DNA of 64,000 nucleotides from Flavobacterium sangjuense. GTDB lineage: Bacteria; Bacteroidota; Bacteroidia; Flavobacteriales; Flavobacteriaceae. The notes below the pieces were generated by a model that made no database searches, was not told where the DNA came from, and worked only from the letters and a program-made list of their open reading frames with translations. The translations under genes were made by a program, and so were the position numbers. The stretch covers positions 1,550,001 to 1,614,000 of the forward strand of contig NZ_CP038810.1 in assembly GCF_004797125.1 (NCBI RefSeq), given 5' to 3'. This document shows positions 9,673 to 19,600 of the stretch, in pieces; within the stretch, counting starts at the first letter, position 1; every line of letters starts with the position of its first letter.

Positions 9673-12600
9673 ATGAAAACAAAATTACTCAATTATCAAA
9701 AAATTGTTAAATCCGCATTTGTTTTACTTTTTCTTTATTCAAGTACTGCCTTCGCAGGTGCTGGGTTTTGGAAGCAATATGTAATTATTAATAATGGAGG
9801 AGGTAATACCTACTATGGTAATAGTCTCGGGTCATTTTTTAATGGCGCCAATTTAGGGACTTATTGTCAAAATGCCACATTAATCCTAAATGGGGCAGAA
9901 GCCAACACATTCCAGAATGGCAATGATAATGTTACCTGCGATGTATTCTGTCCCCGTATGTATTACAGAATTTACAAAAGTGGGACTACCGCACCCAGTT
10001 ACACAGTTATGAGTTTAGGATTTAGATCTGTGGCAGGTAATAATGATAAAAAGTGGGATCAAACTACTCAGAATATCAACATGCTTTCCGGAACCACTGC
10101 CGGGACATATGTTATTGAGGTTTATTTTGAGGGAAATGCAGTATATTCTGGTGGTAACTTTAGTTTTAGTGATGGAACTTCCAGTGGCCCTTACACAGCA
10201 ACTTTTACTGTTACTGACATACCAGCAATTACTGGTATAACAGGAAGTATCTCGAATACAGCATTATGTTCTAATGCTACCCAAACGCTTACAGCGAACG
10301 GTGTTGCAGGGACTGGTGCCACAGTAAACTGGTGGACAGCTACCAATGGAGGAGGAACTAATTTGGGTACAGGTACGACCTTGACTAATAGAGGTCCGGG
10401 GACTTACTTTGCAAGAGTAACGGGAACTTGTAGTCCAGCTGTTGAAGCATCTATAACTATTTCGTCAACTGCGATTCCGGCTATCACGAATATAACAGGA
10501 AGCGTATCAAATACAGCATTATGTTCCAATGCTACCCAAACGCTTACAGCGAATGGGGTTGCAGGAGCAGGTGCTACAGTAAACTGGTGGACAGCCACCA
10601 ATGGTGGAGGAACTAATTTGGGTATAGGTACGACCTTGACTAATAGAGGTCCGGGGACTTACTTTGCAAGAGTAACGGGAACTTGTAGTCCAGCTGTTGA
10701 AGCATCTATAACTATTTCGTCAACTGCGATTCCGGCTATCACGGATATAACAGGAAGCGTATCAAATACATCATTATGTTCCAATGCTACCCAAACGCTT
10801 ACAGCGAATGGGGTTGCAGGAGCAGGTGCTACAGTAAACTGGTGGACAGCCACCAATGGTGGAGGAACTAATTTGGGTATAGGTACGACCTTGACTAATA
10901 GAGGTCCGGGGACTTACTTTGCAAGGGTAACGGGAACTTGTAGTCCAGCTGTTGAAGCATCTATAACTATTTCGTCAACTGCGATTCCGGCTATCACGGA
11001 TATAACAGGAAGCGTATCAAATACATCATTATGTTCCAATGCTACCCAAACGCTTACAGCGAATGGAGTTGCAGGAGCAGGTGCTACAGTAAACTGGTGG
11101 ACAGCCACCAATGGTGGAGGAACCAATTTGGGTACTGGTACAACCTTGGCTAATGCAGGTCCGGGGACTTACTTTGCAAGAGTAACGGGAACTTGTACGC
11201 CAGCTGTTGAAGCTTCTATAACTATTTCGTCAACTGCGATTCCGGCTATTACGAATATAACAGGAAGCGTATCAAATACTTCATTATGTTCTAATGCTAC
11301 ACAAACGCTTACAGCGAATGGGGTTGCAGGAGCAGGTGCTACAGTAAACTGGTGGACAGCCACCAATGGTGGAGGAACCAATTTGGGTACTGGTACAACC
11401 TTGGCTAATGCAGGTCCAGGGACTTACTTTGCAAGAGTAACGGGAATTTGTACGCCAGCTGTTGAAGCTTCTATAACTATTTCATCAACTGCGATTCCAG
11501 CTATTACGAATATAACAGGAAGCGTATCAAATACTTCATTATGTTCTAATGCTACACAAACACTTACAGCGAATGGAGTTGCAGGAGCAGGTGCTACAGT
11601 AAACTGGTGGACAGCCACCAATGGTGGAGGAACCAATTTGGGTACTGGTACAACCTTGGCTAATGCAGGTCCAGGGACTTACTTTGCAAGAGTAACGGGA
11701 ACTTGTACGCCAGCTGTTGAAGCTTCTATAATAGTAAATTCAGTTACTGCCGAAACATGGTATTTAGATGCAGATGGCGACAGATATATCACTTCTTCAC
11801 CAACTACGGTTACTGCGTGTTCACAACCTGCAGCTACAGCACCAGCAGTTTACAGAGTAGTAGGAGGAGCACAAGGAGTACTAGGATTTGGAGTAGCATT
11901 TGACTGTAATGATTCAGCTGCCACGATTTATCCAGGAGCTGCAGAGACTTGTTACGACGGCATACTTCAAAACTGTAATGGTAGCTTACTATCAGGGTGT
12001 GCTATTATAACTTCGAGATTACGACTAGGTGATTGTGGAGCAAACTTAACCAGTACGGGTCAGATAATTCGAGGCGATCGTTTTTCACAGGCGATTCCAT
12101 CCGGAGTAACAGTTACAGGTTATCGTTTTAGAGTTACCAATACACAAACAGGAGCGTTTCGTATTGTGGATCGTCCAAACTATGTTTTCCAATTAACCTA
12201 TACAGATATTGCTACATATAGCACTACTTATACTATAGAAGTAGCGCTTCGATTGAATCAGGAATGGATGCCTACTTATGGTGCTGCGTGTAGTGTTACT
12301 ACGCCAGGAGTAGCGCAGACTGCATTGACTGATTTGGCTTGTGGCAGTCATTTGGCACAGGTATCAAGTACGATTCGTGCGACAAGTGTAGTTTCTGCAT
12401 CAAGTTATGATTTTGAGGTTTCGTTGATTGAGGATGATTTAGTTACGGCTACTACAGTCTTTAACAGTCCGAGTCCGTCTTTCAATTTATTACAATTGAG
12501 TAGTTTCCCAATTAAGTTTGGTGCTGAGTATCGAATCAGAGTTAAGGCAATAGTTTTAATTGACAGTGTTGCTCTGCCTTCAAGCTATGGGACTACTTGT

Positions 12601-13194
12601 TCAGTATTTACGCCAGAAGCACCGCTTGCTTCACTGCGCGATTGTGCAGGGGAAGGTGGGCTTGCTCTGACTTCGTACAACACTGTTATTTATGCTAATC
12701 CACTAGGTATAGGAGGAGCTCAATATATATTTACATTGTATAATGAAGATGGCTACAGCCAGCAGTATTATAGTTATAACCGATATGTACGTTTAATGGA
12801 CTTCCATTTATTGACACCATTGACAGTAGGTGGGGATTATAAGCTACAGGTAGATGCATTTATTTATGGTTTCCCTTATGCTGGTAAAGATTGTGATATT
12901 TCTGTTCCGGCACCACCGACACCATCGGGCAAAATAGTTGTAGCTACAGTATTCCAGGCGAGTGCTTATCCGAATCCTTTTGCGAATAACTTTATGCTGG
13001 ATGTTAAGACCTCTAGTGATTCAGTAGTGAACTTAAAAGTTTATGACATGGTTGGAAGATTGATCGAGCAGCGTGAAGCGAGAGTATCTGATTTAGAAAC
13101 AACGACCATCGGAGATCATTATCCGAGTGGTGTTTACAACGTGGTTGTATCACAGGAAGATAATGTACAAACGCTACGTGTAGTAAAACGATAA
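9673..13194 (+). CDS. T9SS-secreted repeat protein with six Ig-like repeats
   Basis: 1173 residues. A signal peptide is clear (KK/K-rich n-region, hydrophobic core about 14-26, probable cleavage after AFA at 28). Residues about 29-180 form an unrecognised N-terminal domain with several Cys. Six 85-residue repeats follow (about 184-690), each with LCSNATQTLTANG, VNWWTATNGG and PGTYFARVTG, the look of bacterial Ig-like stalk repeats. Then comes the acidic WYLDADGDRY motif and the shared 430-residue cassette with T9SS sorting domain. Start is the only ATG that keeps the signal peptide. Differences from the sister cassettes include VDRPNY for VERPNY and GDHYP for GDRYP. Likely a surface or secreted adhesin whose length varies with repeat number; its ligand is unknown. 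Confidence 0.92.
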   Translation: MKTKLLNYQKIVKSAFVLLFLYSSTAFAGAGFWKQYVIINNGGGNTYYGNSLGSFFNGANLGTYCQNATLILNGAEANTFQNGNDNVTCDVFCPRMYYRIYKSGTTAPSYTVMSLGFRSVAGNNDKKWDQTTQNINMLSGTTAGTYVIEVYFEGNAVYSGGNFSFSDGTSSGPYTATFTVTDIPAITGITGSISNTALCSNATQTLTANGVAGTGATVNWWTATNGGGTNLGTGTTLTNRGPGTYFARVTGTCSPAVEASITISSTAIPAITNITGSVSNTALCSNATQTLTANGVAGAGATVNWWTATNGGGTNLGIGTTLTNRGPGTYFARVTGTCSPAVEASITISSTAIPAITDITGSVSNTSLCSNATQTLTANGVAGAGATVNWWTATNGGGTNLGIGTTLTNRGPGTYFARVTGTCSPAVEASITISSTAIPAITDITGSVSNTSLCSNATQTLTANGVAGAGATVNWWTATNGGGTNLGTGTTLANAGPGTYFARVTGTCTPAVEASITISSTAIPAITNITGSVSNTSLCSNATQTLTANGVAGAGATVNWWTATNGGGTNLGTGTTLANAGPGTYFARVTGICTPAVEASITISSTAIPAITNITGSVSNTSLCSNATQTLTANGVAGAGATVNWWTATNGGGTNLGTGTTLANAGPGTYFARVTGTCTPAVEASIIVNSVTAETWYLDADGDRYITSSPTTVTACSQPAATAPAVYRVVGGAQGVLGFGVAFDCNDSAATIYPGAAETCYDGILQNCNGSLLSGCAIITSRLRLGDCGANLTSTGQIIRGDRFSQAIPSGVTVTGYRFRVTNTQTGAFRIVDRPNYVFQLTYTDIATYSTTYTIEVALRLNQEWMPTYGAACSVTTPGVAQTALTDLACGSHLAQVSSTIRATSVVSASSYDFEVSLIEDDLVTATTVFNSPSPSFNLLQLSSFPIKFGAEYRIRVKAIVLIDSVALPSSYGTTCSVFTPEAPLASLRDCAGEGGLALTSYNTVIYANPLGIGGAQYIFTLYNEDGYSQQYYSYNRYVRLMDFHLLTPLTVGGDYKLQVDAFIYGFPYAGKDCDISVPAPPTPSGKIVVATVFQASAYPNPFANNFMLDVKTSSDSVVNLKVYDMVGRLIEQREARVSDLETTTIGDHYPSGVYNVVVSQEDNVQTLRVVKR
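10222..11738 (+). repeat. Six tandem 255-bp coding repeats
   Basis: The landmark [GT]CATTATGTT occurs at 10261, 10516, 10771, 11026, 11281 and 11536, an exact 255-bp period (85 codons). Neighbouring units share variants: units 2-3 encode GIGTTLTNRG and units 4-6 encode GTGTTLANAG, which is the pattern expected from stepwise unit duplication. Confidence 0.97.
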
Positions 13195-13249
13195 TAGCTA
13201 TTTGTTATTTATAATAAAAAGGCCTTCGAGAAATTGAGGGTCTTTTTTT
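11902..13249 (+). repeat. Shared 3' cassette, copy 2
   Basis: Second copy of the ~1348-bp cassette, from the DCNDS codons to the terminator T tract. Differences visible by eye include two amino-acid changes (E to D in the RPNY context and R to H before YPSG), some silent changes and one base in the terminator loop side (AAATTGAGGG instead of AAATCGAGGG). Confidence 0.95.
13216..13249 (+). terminator. Intrinsic terminator after second giant gene
   Basis: Same hairpin plus T tract as after the first gene, with one C to T change that converts a G-C pair near the loop to G-T. Confidence 0.88.
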
Positions 13250-13602
13250 ATTAGCTGTTGTTTGTTTAACCTGTTGGGTGTAATTTATTTTTAAGTATTT
13301 TTCTATAAAAAAACAACACAAAAACTTCTTTTTAGCCGCTTATTTACTTTACTGATTTTTGCCTTCTAAAACACATTTTTAAAAATAAAAAACACCCTTA
13401 ATCCTTTCCACCTGCTTATTTATATGGGATTTCCTAATTTTATTTTTGATAATTTAGGTATTATATTTTTATGGATGCTATAAAAATACAGTCAAATAAT
13501 TATTGACTGTTTTGTTTTTTTAACAAAAAAATGATTTACTACGATACTTTTTATTAACATTTTTTGTTTCGTATTCTATTTTGTTGTAAAATTGTACTAG
13601 TT
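13250..13602. other. Long AT-rich intergenic region upstream of third giant gene
   Basis: No convincing gene. A 19-codon hydrophobic ORF (13424-13483, MGFPNFIFDNLGIIFLWML) ends five bases before a hairpin at 13488-13510; I regard its coding status as unproven. The remainder is A/T-run sequence without recognisable promoter boxes. Confidence 0.5.
13488..13520 (+). terminator. Hairpin with T tract, possible terminator of an unannotated short transcript
   Basis: ACAGTCAA (13488-13495) and TTGACTGT (13503-13510) are perfect inverted repeats separated by 7 nt and followed by TTTGTTTTTT. The shape is that of an intrinsic terminator, but it lies about 240 bp past the terminator of the previous gene, so it may end a small RNA or short leader transcript. 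It could also be an attenuator if transcription of the next gene starts upstream. Confidence 0.45.
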
Positions 13603-13618
13603 ATGCAATCGATTGCAT
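13603..13618. promoter_or_regulatory. LacI-family-like operator, perfect 16-bp palindrome
   Basis: ATGCAATCGATTGCAT is a perfect palindrome with the central CG typical of LacI/GalR-family sites and also fits the CcpA cre pattern WTGNAANCGNWNNCA. A second site lies 74 bp downstream, centre to centre. Confidence 0.6.
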
Positions 13619-13676
13619 TAATTTATTCATCATCAGTAGTTTGTATTATCATTTTTTTGATGAAAAAGTTACTTTA

Positions 13677-13692
13677 ACGCAATCGATTACAT
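13677..13692. promoter_or_regulatory. Second LacI-family-like operator, just before the third giant gene
   Basis: ACGCAATCGATTACAT shares the AATCGATT core and the ACGCAA left arm with the sites at 13603 and 9510. It ends 6 bases before the ATG at 13699, so it is either a repressor site overlapping the transcription start region or, if the downstream ATG at 13735 is used, within the leader. Confidence 0.55.
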
Positions 13693-13698
13693 TATTTT

Positions 13699-16600
13699 AT
13701 GTCAAAATCAATTTTTAACTTAATTATTTATTTTATGATTAAAATTACCCAAAATTTTCATCAGGCAAAAGCCAAAACGGCGGTTCATCGATTGCTGGGG
13801 GTTTTTGTTTTAGCCTTGTCAATATTTAGTGTGGGAAATGCTTTTGGGCAAATTTCTATGACATCTAGCCCAACAAGCTATTCGCAGAACTTTGATGTAC
13901 TAGCAACGAATAGTCCAGGTAGTAATGTAGCATGGGCTGACAATAGTACGATAGCAGGTTGGTATTGTAATCAAACTAGCTACAGAACATACACAACGGG
14001 TGATGCCACCCCTACCAATAGATTTTGGTCTTGCGGATCAAGTACTTCCAGTACTGAAAGATCTTTTGGTTCAATGATGACTAGTACTACAGTAAGAGAT
14101 TGGGGGGTTAAACTTACCAACAATACTGGTAGTACATTAAATTCTATAACAATTGGCTTTGATGCGGAAAGGTGGTATACAGCTGGTACAGGGAGTAATT
14201 TTATTATACAATATTCAACTTCTGTAAGTACTCTTGGTACTGCAGTTACAAATACAACTGGTGCAAGTACTGGATGGACAACTATAGCGACAATTAGTTC
14301 GCCAGCTACATCATTAAGTTATACATTGTCTTCTCTTTCACTAACAAATGGGTCAACAATTTTTATTAGATTCTTTTCTGTTTATATGGGTTCAGCATCT
14401 AATGTGTCTTTATGGGCAACAGATAACTTTACAGCAAGTTGGGCTTCCGGTTCTTCTATTACAGCTCCAGCATTAGGGACACAGCTTACAACAACTTATG
14501 GGACTGCATCTACGGCACAAACTTCTGCTGTAGTTGGTTCTGGTTTAAGTGTTGGTATTACAGCTACGGCGCAAACAAATTTTGAGGTGTCAAGTGATAA
14601 TGCTACTTTTGGTCCTACTGCTAGTCTTCCTCAGGCAGGAGCGACCTTGTATGTTCGTTTAAAGTCAGATGCTCCCGTAACAGGTTCGTATAACGATGTT
14701 AATGCTGCGTTATTATCAAGTACAGGTGCGGCTTCTGTTTATGTTAAAACAAAACCGACTTTAAATGCGGTTACCGCCAAAGCCTTAACCATAACAGGTC
14801 TTACAGGTAATAACAAACCGTATGATGGTAACACAACCGCTTCGTTTACTGTTGGTACTTTGGCTTATACAGGTTTAGTTAATAGTGAAAGTCATGCAGT
14901 AAATACTACCGGAACACAAACAGCAGCTTTTACAACAGCATCTGCTGCTGATGGAAAGCAAATAACGGTTTCAGGCTATTTGCCTCCTACAGCAAATTAT
15001 ACAGTTACACCACCTAGTTTAACAGGAAATATTACTAAAGTACCTTTAACTATTACTGCCGGGAATCAAAGCGTAACTTATGGTACAGCGGCAGCTACCG
15101 TTACTGCTGCGGGTACTTATACCCCAACCGGTTTTGTAAATAGTGAGAATTCATCGGTTATAACTGGTACTGCTTCTTATACAACTTCTTATACTGATAC
15201 TACAGCTGCGGCAACCCCAGGTGTTACAATTACTCCTGTGGTAACTGGTTTAATAGCTACTAATTATAGCTTTACTCCGGCAAATGGTACTATCACGATT
15301 ACGAAAGCTAATTCAAGCATTTCAATTACAGGAGGAAGTCCTACTTATGCTTATGATGGTAATCCTCAAGGACCAACTACTTCTAGTGTAACAGGTTCTA
15401 CAGGTACGGTATCTTATTTATATACAAATACTTCCGGTCCTGCTTATAACAGTAGTGCACCGCCATCTAATGCAGGCGCCTATCAGGTAGTAGCAACGGT
15501 AGATCCGGATACTAACTATAACGGAGCTTCATCAACACCTTATGCTTTCAGTATTATATCGGCTACGATGCCGGAAATAACTAGTCCGTTAACAGCTTCT
15601 GCAACTTATGGCGTTGCCGCAGCGACCTATACAATTACAGGTACTTTCTCACCTACATCATTTGATGCAATAGGATTACCAGCTGGTTTAAGTGTAAATA
15701 CTTCTACAGGTGAAATTACAGGAACGGCTACTGCTGCACCAGGTAATTATAACGTAACTATTAGCGCAACTAATGGAACTGGTACAGGAGATGACATCCT
15801 TGTTTATACTATCCTTGCAAAAGAACTTACGGTTAATAGTGCTGTTGCTAATAATAAAGTATATAATAGAACGGATGCAGCTACTTTTTCAGGAACTTTA
15901 AGTGGTTTTGTGAATGGTGATGATGAATTTGATGTAAGCTTAAATGGAACAGGTACTTTTGCACAGGTAACAGTAGGTACAGCAATAGCGGTAACTTCTA
16001 CAGCTACATTAGGAGGTGCTAAAGCAAACTATTATACTTTAACACAACCAACAGGTTTATCAGCAGATATTACCCAAAAAGGATTAACAATTAGCGGTGC
16101 CACAGTAACTCCTAAAACATATACAGGAACTGCAGGGGCAACTATTACGGGTGGCAGCTTAGTGGGAGTTATTTCTCCTGATTCGGTTACGCTTGTAAAT
16201 GGTGGCGGAACATTTGCTGATGTAAATGTAGCTAATGGAATTTCAGTAGCCTCTGCATTTAGTTTGGCAGTTGGTGGTGATTCTGCGAATTATACGGTGG
16301 CACAACCAACATTAACCGGAAATATCACGACAGCACCATTAACCATTACCGGTTTAACAGGAGTGAATAAACCATATGATGGTAACACAACCGCTACGTT
16401 TACAGGAACTCCTGAGTATTCTGGATTGCAAAACGGAGAAACGTTTTCGGTTACCGGTACCGGGACAGCAACTTTTGCCAATGCAACAGCTGGTAATGGA
16501 AAAACGATAACTATTAACGGTTATACTGCTCCTTCAGCTAATTATAGCGTTACAACTTCTACTGTAACCGCAAACATCACTAAAGTAGCTTTAACTATCA

Positions 16601-19600
16601 CTGCGAATAACCAAAGTGTTGGTTATGGTACAGCTGCATCTGTTGTTACTGCAGCAGGTGCTTATACAGCTACAGGTTTTGTAAACAGTGAGACAGCTTC
16701 AGTTATATCGGGAGCAGCAAGTTATACTACTAATTATACAAATACTACTGCAGTTGGTGCTTCGGGAGTTACTATAACTCCTGCGGTTGGTACTTTATCA
16801 GCTGCTAATTATAGTTTTGGTACTTTTGTAGATGGTACTATTACGGTGACTGTTGTTACTAATACTACTGATTATTTCCGATCTACCGGCAATGGTGATT
16901 GGGGTGATATTGCAACATGGGAAGCGTCTGTTGATGGAGCTACTAATTGGCATACTTCATCTTTAGTTCCTGGTGCATCTGCCGCTATGGCGACCATTCA
17001 GGATGGACATACTGTTACTATCAGTGCAGATAGAACAATTGGTAATACAACTATCAATAGTGGTAGTACCGGAGGTACTCTGAAAACTACTACAAGTGCC
17101 GTTGTTACTGTTTCATCAACTAAGACCCTTACTGTAAATGGTACTTTTGAGAACAATGGTACCGTTACTAACTTGGTGTCTACAGGTGCTACTGTATTAT
17201 TTAATGCTAACAGTACTTATCTTTTATCAGGAACAAGTGCATTCTTTCCAGGGGGATCTACGGTGACTTGGAATGCAAATTCTACAATCAATGTAACAGG
17301 AGGGCCTATTTCAGGTAATTTGGCTACTACCGCAAGTACTGTATATGGTAATATTACATTCAATACAGATGCCCCAACAGGTACCATTGTTCCTTTTAGT
17401 AGTAATAGTGGTTTACAAAGAATTGCAGGTAATTTGACGGTTACAAAATTTGGAACAGGTTTGTTGCAACTAATATCCAGTGGAGGTACGAATATTTTGC
17501 CTATTGACGGTAATTATTTGCAATCAGCCGGTTCAGTTGTAATGAATCCTTCTTCAGCTTCTTCAACTACTTTTAGACCCATTGTTGTAAAAGGTAATTT
17601 TACTTTGGATGGTGGTACGTTTCGCTTATCAAGTAGTACAGCAAACTGTTACCTGATTGTAAAAGGAAACTTTACAGTGAACAACAGTGCAATTATAGAA
17701 AACACAGGTGGTACCAGTGCCAGTGGAGCAGCATATGTTCACTTGGCCGGGAACGGTGCGCAAACTTATTCTCGCTCTACAACCAGTACAATTACAGCCA
17801 CGGCGGGTAACCAGATTAATTTTGTTGTAAATGGTGGTAACGTTTTAGATATGGGTACAAGTATTATTGATGGTAGTGCGAATGTGAATGTAACGGTAAG
17901 TGGTGCGTATACATCCTCTGCACTTGTCGGTAATACAGCAGTTAGTGCTACGAGTACTCTTATTACTATAACCAGTGGAAGTATGACAGGTATATTACCG
18001 GGTATGGCTATCTCAGGAGGAAGTATCCCTGCCAATACTTATGTGACAGCTGTATATTCTGGTACTCAATTACAATTGTCAAAAGCCCCTACAGCTACTG
18101 CCACTGGTGTAAGTTTCACCATAGCTTCAGCTTCAGCAGCAACAATTAAGACTGCTAATGCAGGCGGCCTCGACAGTGCTTTTGCAAATGGCGGAACTAA
18201 AACACTGAACCCGGCTGCAAACTACGAGTTTAATGGTACTGTTGCGCAGGTAAAAGGTTCATTGCTGACAAATGCTGCTAATTTAACTATTAACAACCCT
18301 GCAGGTGTAAGCTTTAATACTCCTGTCACTGTAAGTGGAAACTTATCGATAACAGCAGGATCAACTTTAAGTGTAGCAAATGGTTTGAATATTCCGGTTG
18401 GAAGTTTGACATTGGGTGGAGCTGCTCAGGCTAGTGGTTCTACTTATGGAGGTACAGGGTCTAATGCCGGAACAATAAATGCAACATATTTTGCTGCAAC
18501 AACAGGTACTGTGTCAGTGGGACCTAGTATCTCATTTACGGGTACTCCTCTTACTGCTGTAAATACTACTTATGGAACAGCTTCGGCTTCAACTACTTTT
18601 TCTGTTTCAGGAGTTAGTATGACTGCTGGTATTTTAGTAACGCCACCATCAGGATATGAGGTTTCTTTGTCTTCTGGTTCAGGTTATGGAGCTACGGTAA
18701 CAGTAGGTGCGGCGGGTACTATTGCTTCAACTCCTGTTTATGTGAGATTAGCTGCGACAACAGCTGTGGGTGCTTATTCTGGTAATATTGTTCTATCTAG
18801 CACTGGTGCTTTAAGTAGAAACGTTGCTACTGTTTCGAGTACTGTAAAACCTACTACTCCAGTGGTAACCGTAGTTAATAACTGTGATGGTACATCAACT
18901 TTGTCTACCACTGCTACTGGAACTTTATTATGGAGTACTAATGAAACAACAGCTAGCATTACGGTAAATGCTGCAGCAACCTATACGGTAACTCAAACAG
19001 TAAATTCAGTTACAAGTGATGCCGGTAGCGGAACAGCTGCGCCAAGAACAGCGCCAACAGCGGCTATCTCAAACAACAATGGTTTAGCACTTAACTGTAC
19101 CACACCAAGCACTACCTTAACGGCTAGTGGAGGAGGTACCTATTCATGGTCAACCGGAGCTACTACAGCTGCAATTACAGTTTCACCAACAGCTGCTTCT
19201 ACTGATTATACAGTAACGGTAACAGCTGCTAACGGATGTACAGCTACTGCTACTGCTACAGTTACTGCAGATAAAACAGCACCGATAGCGGCTATTTCAA
19301 ACGACAATGGTTTAGCACTTAGCTGTACTACACCAAGCACTACCTTAACGGCTAGTGGTGGAGGTACTTATTTATGGTCAACCGGAGATACTACGGCTGC
19401 GATTACAGTTTCACCGACCGCAGCTTCTACAGATTATACGGTAACGGTAACAAGTGCTAATGGATGTACAGATTCAAAAACGGTGACAGTCACAGCTAAT
19501 AAAACTGCACCACCAACCCCAACTATTTCTGCGGGAGGTCCAACTACATTCTGTTCAGGCGGAAGTGTTGTTTTGACTTCGAGTGCGGCATCAGGTAACA

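Noticed and set aside
10404..11636. Five regularly spaced minus-strand ORFs of 65-70 codons
   Set aside because: They are the reverse frame of the 255-bp repeats; their regular spacing follows the repeat period, and they have no signals of their own.
10222..11738. Tandem array considered as CRISPR
   Set aside because: Units are 255 bp, entirely coding and without short repeats separated by unique spacers.
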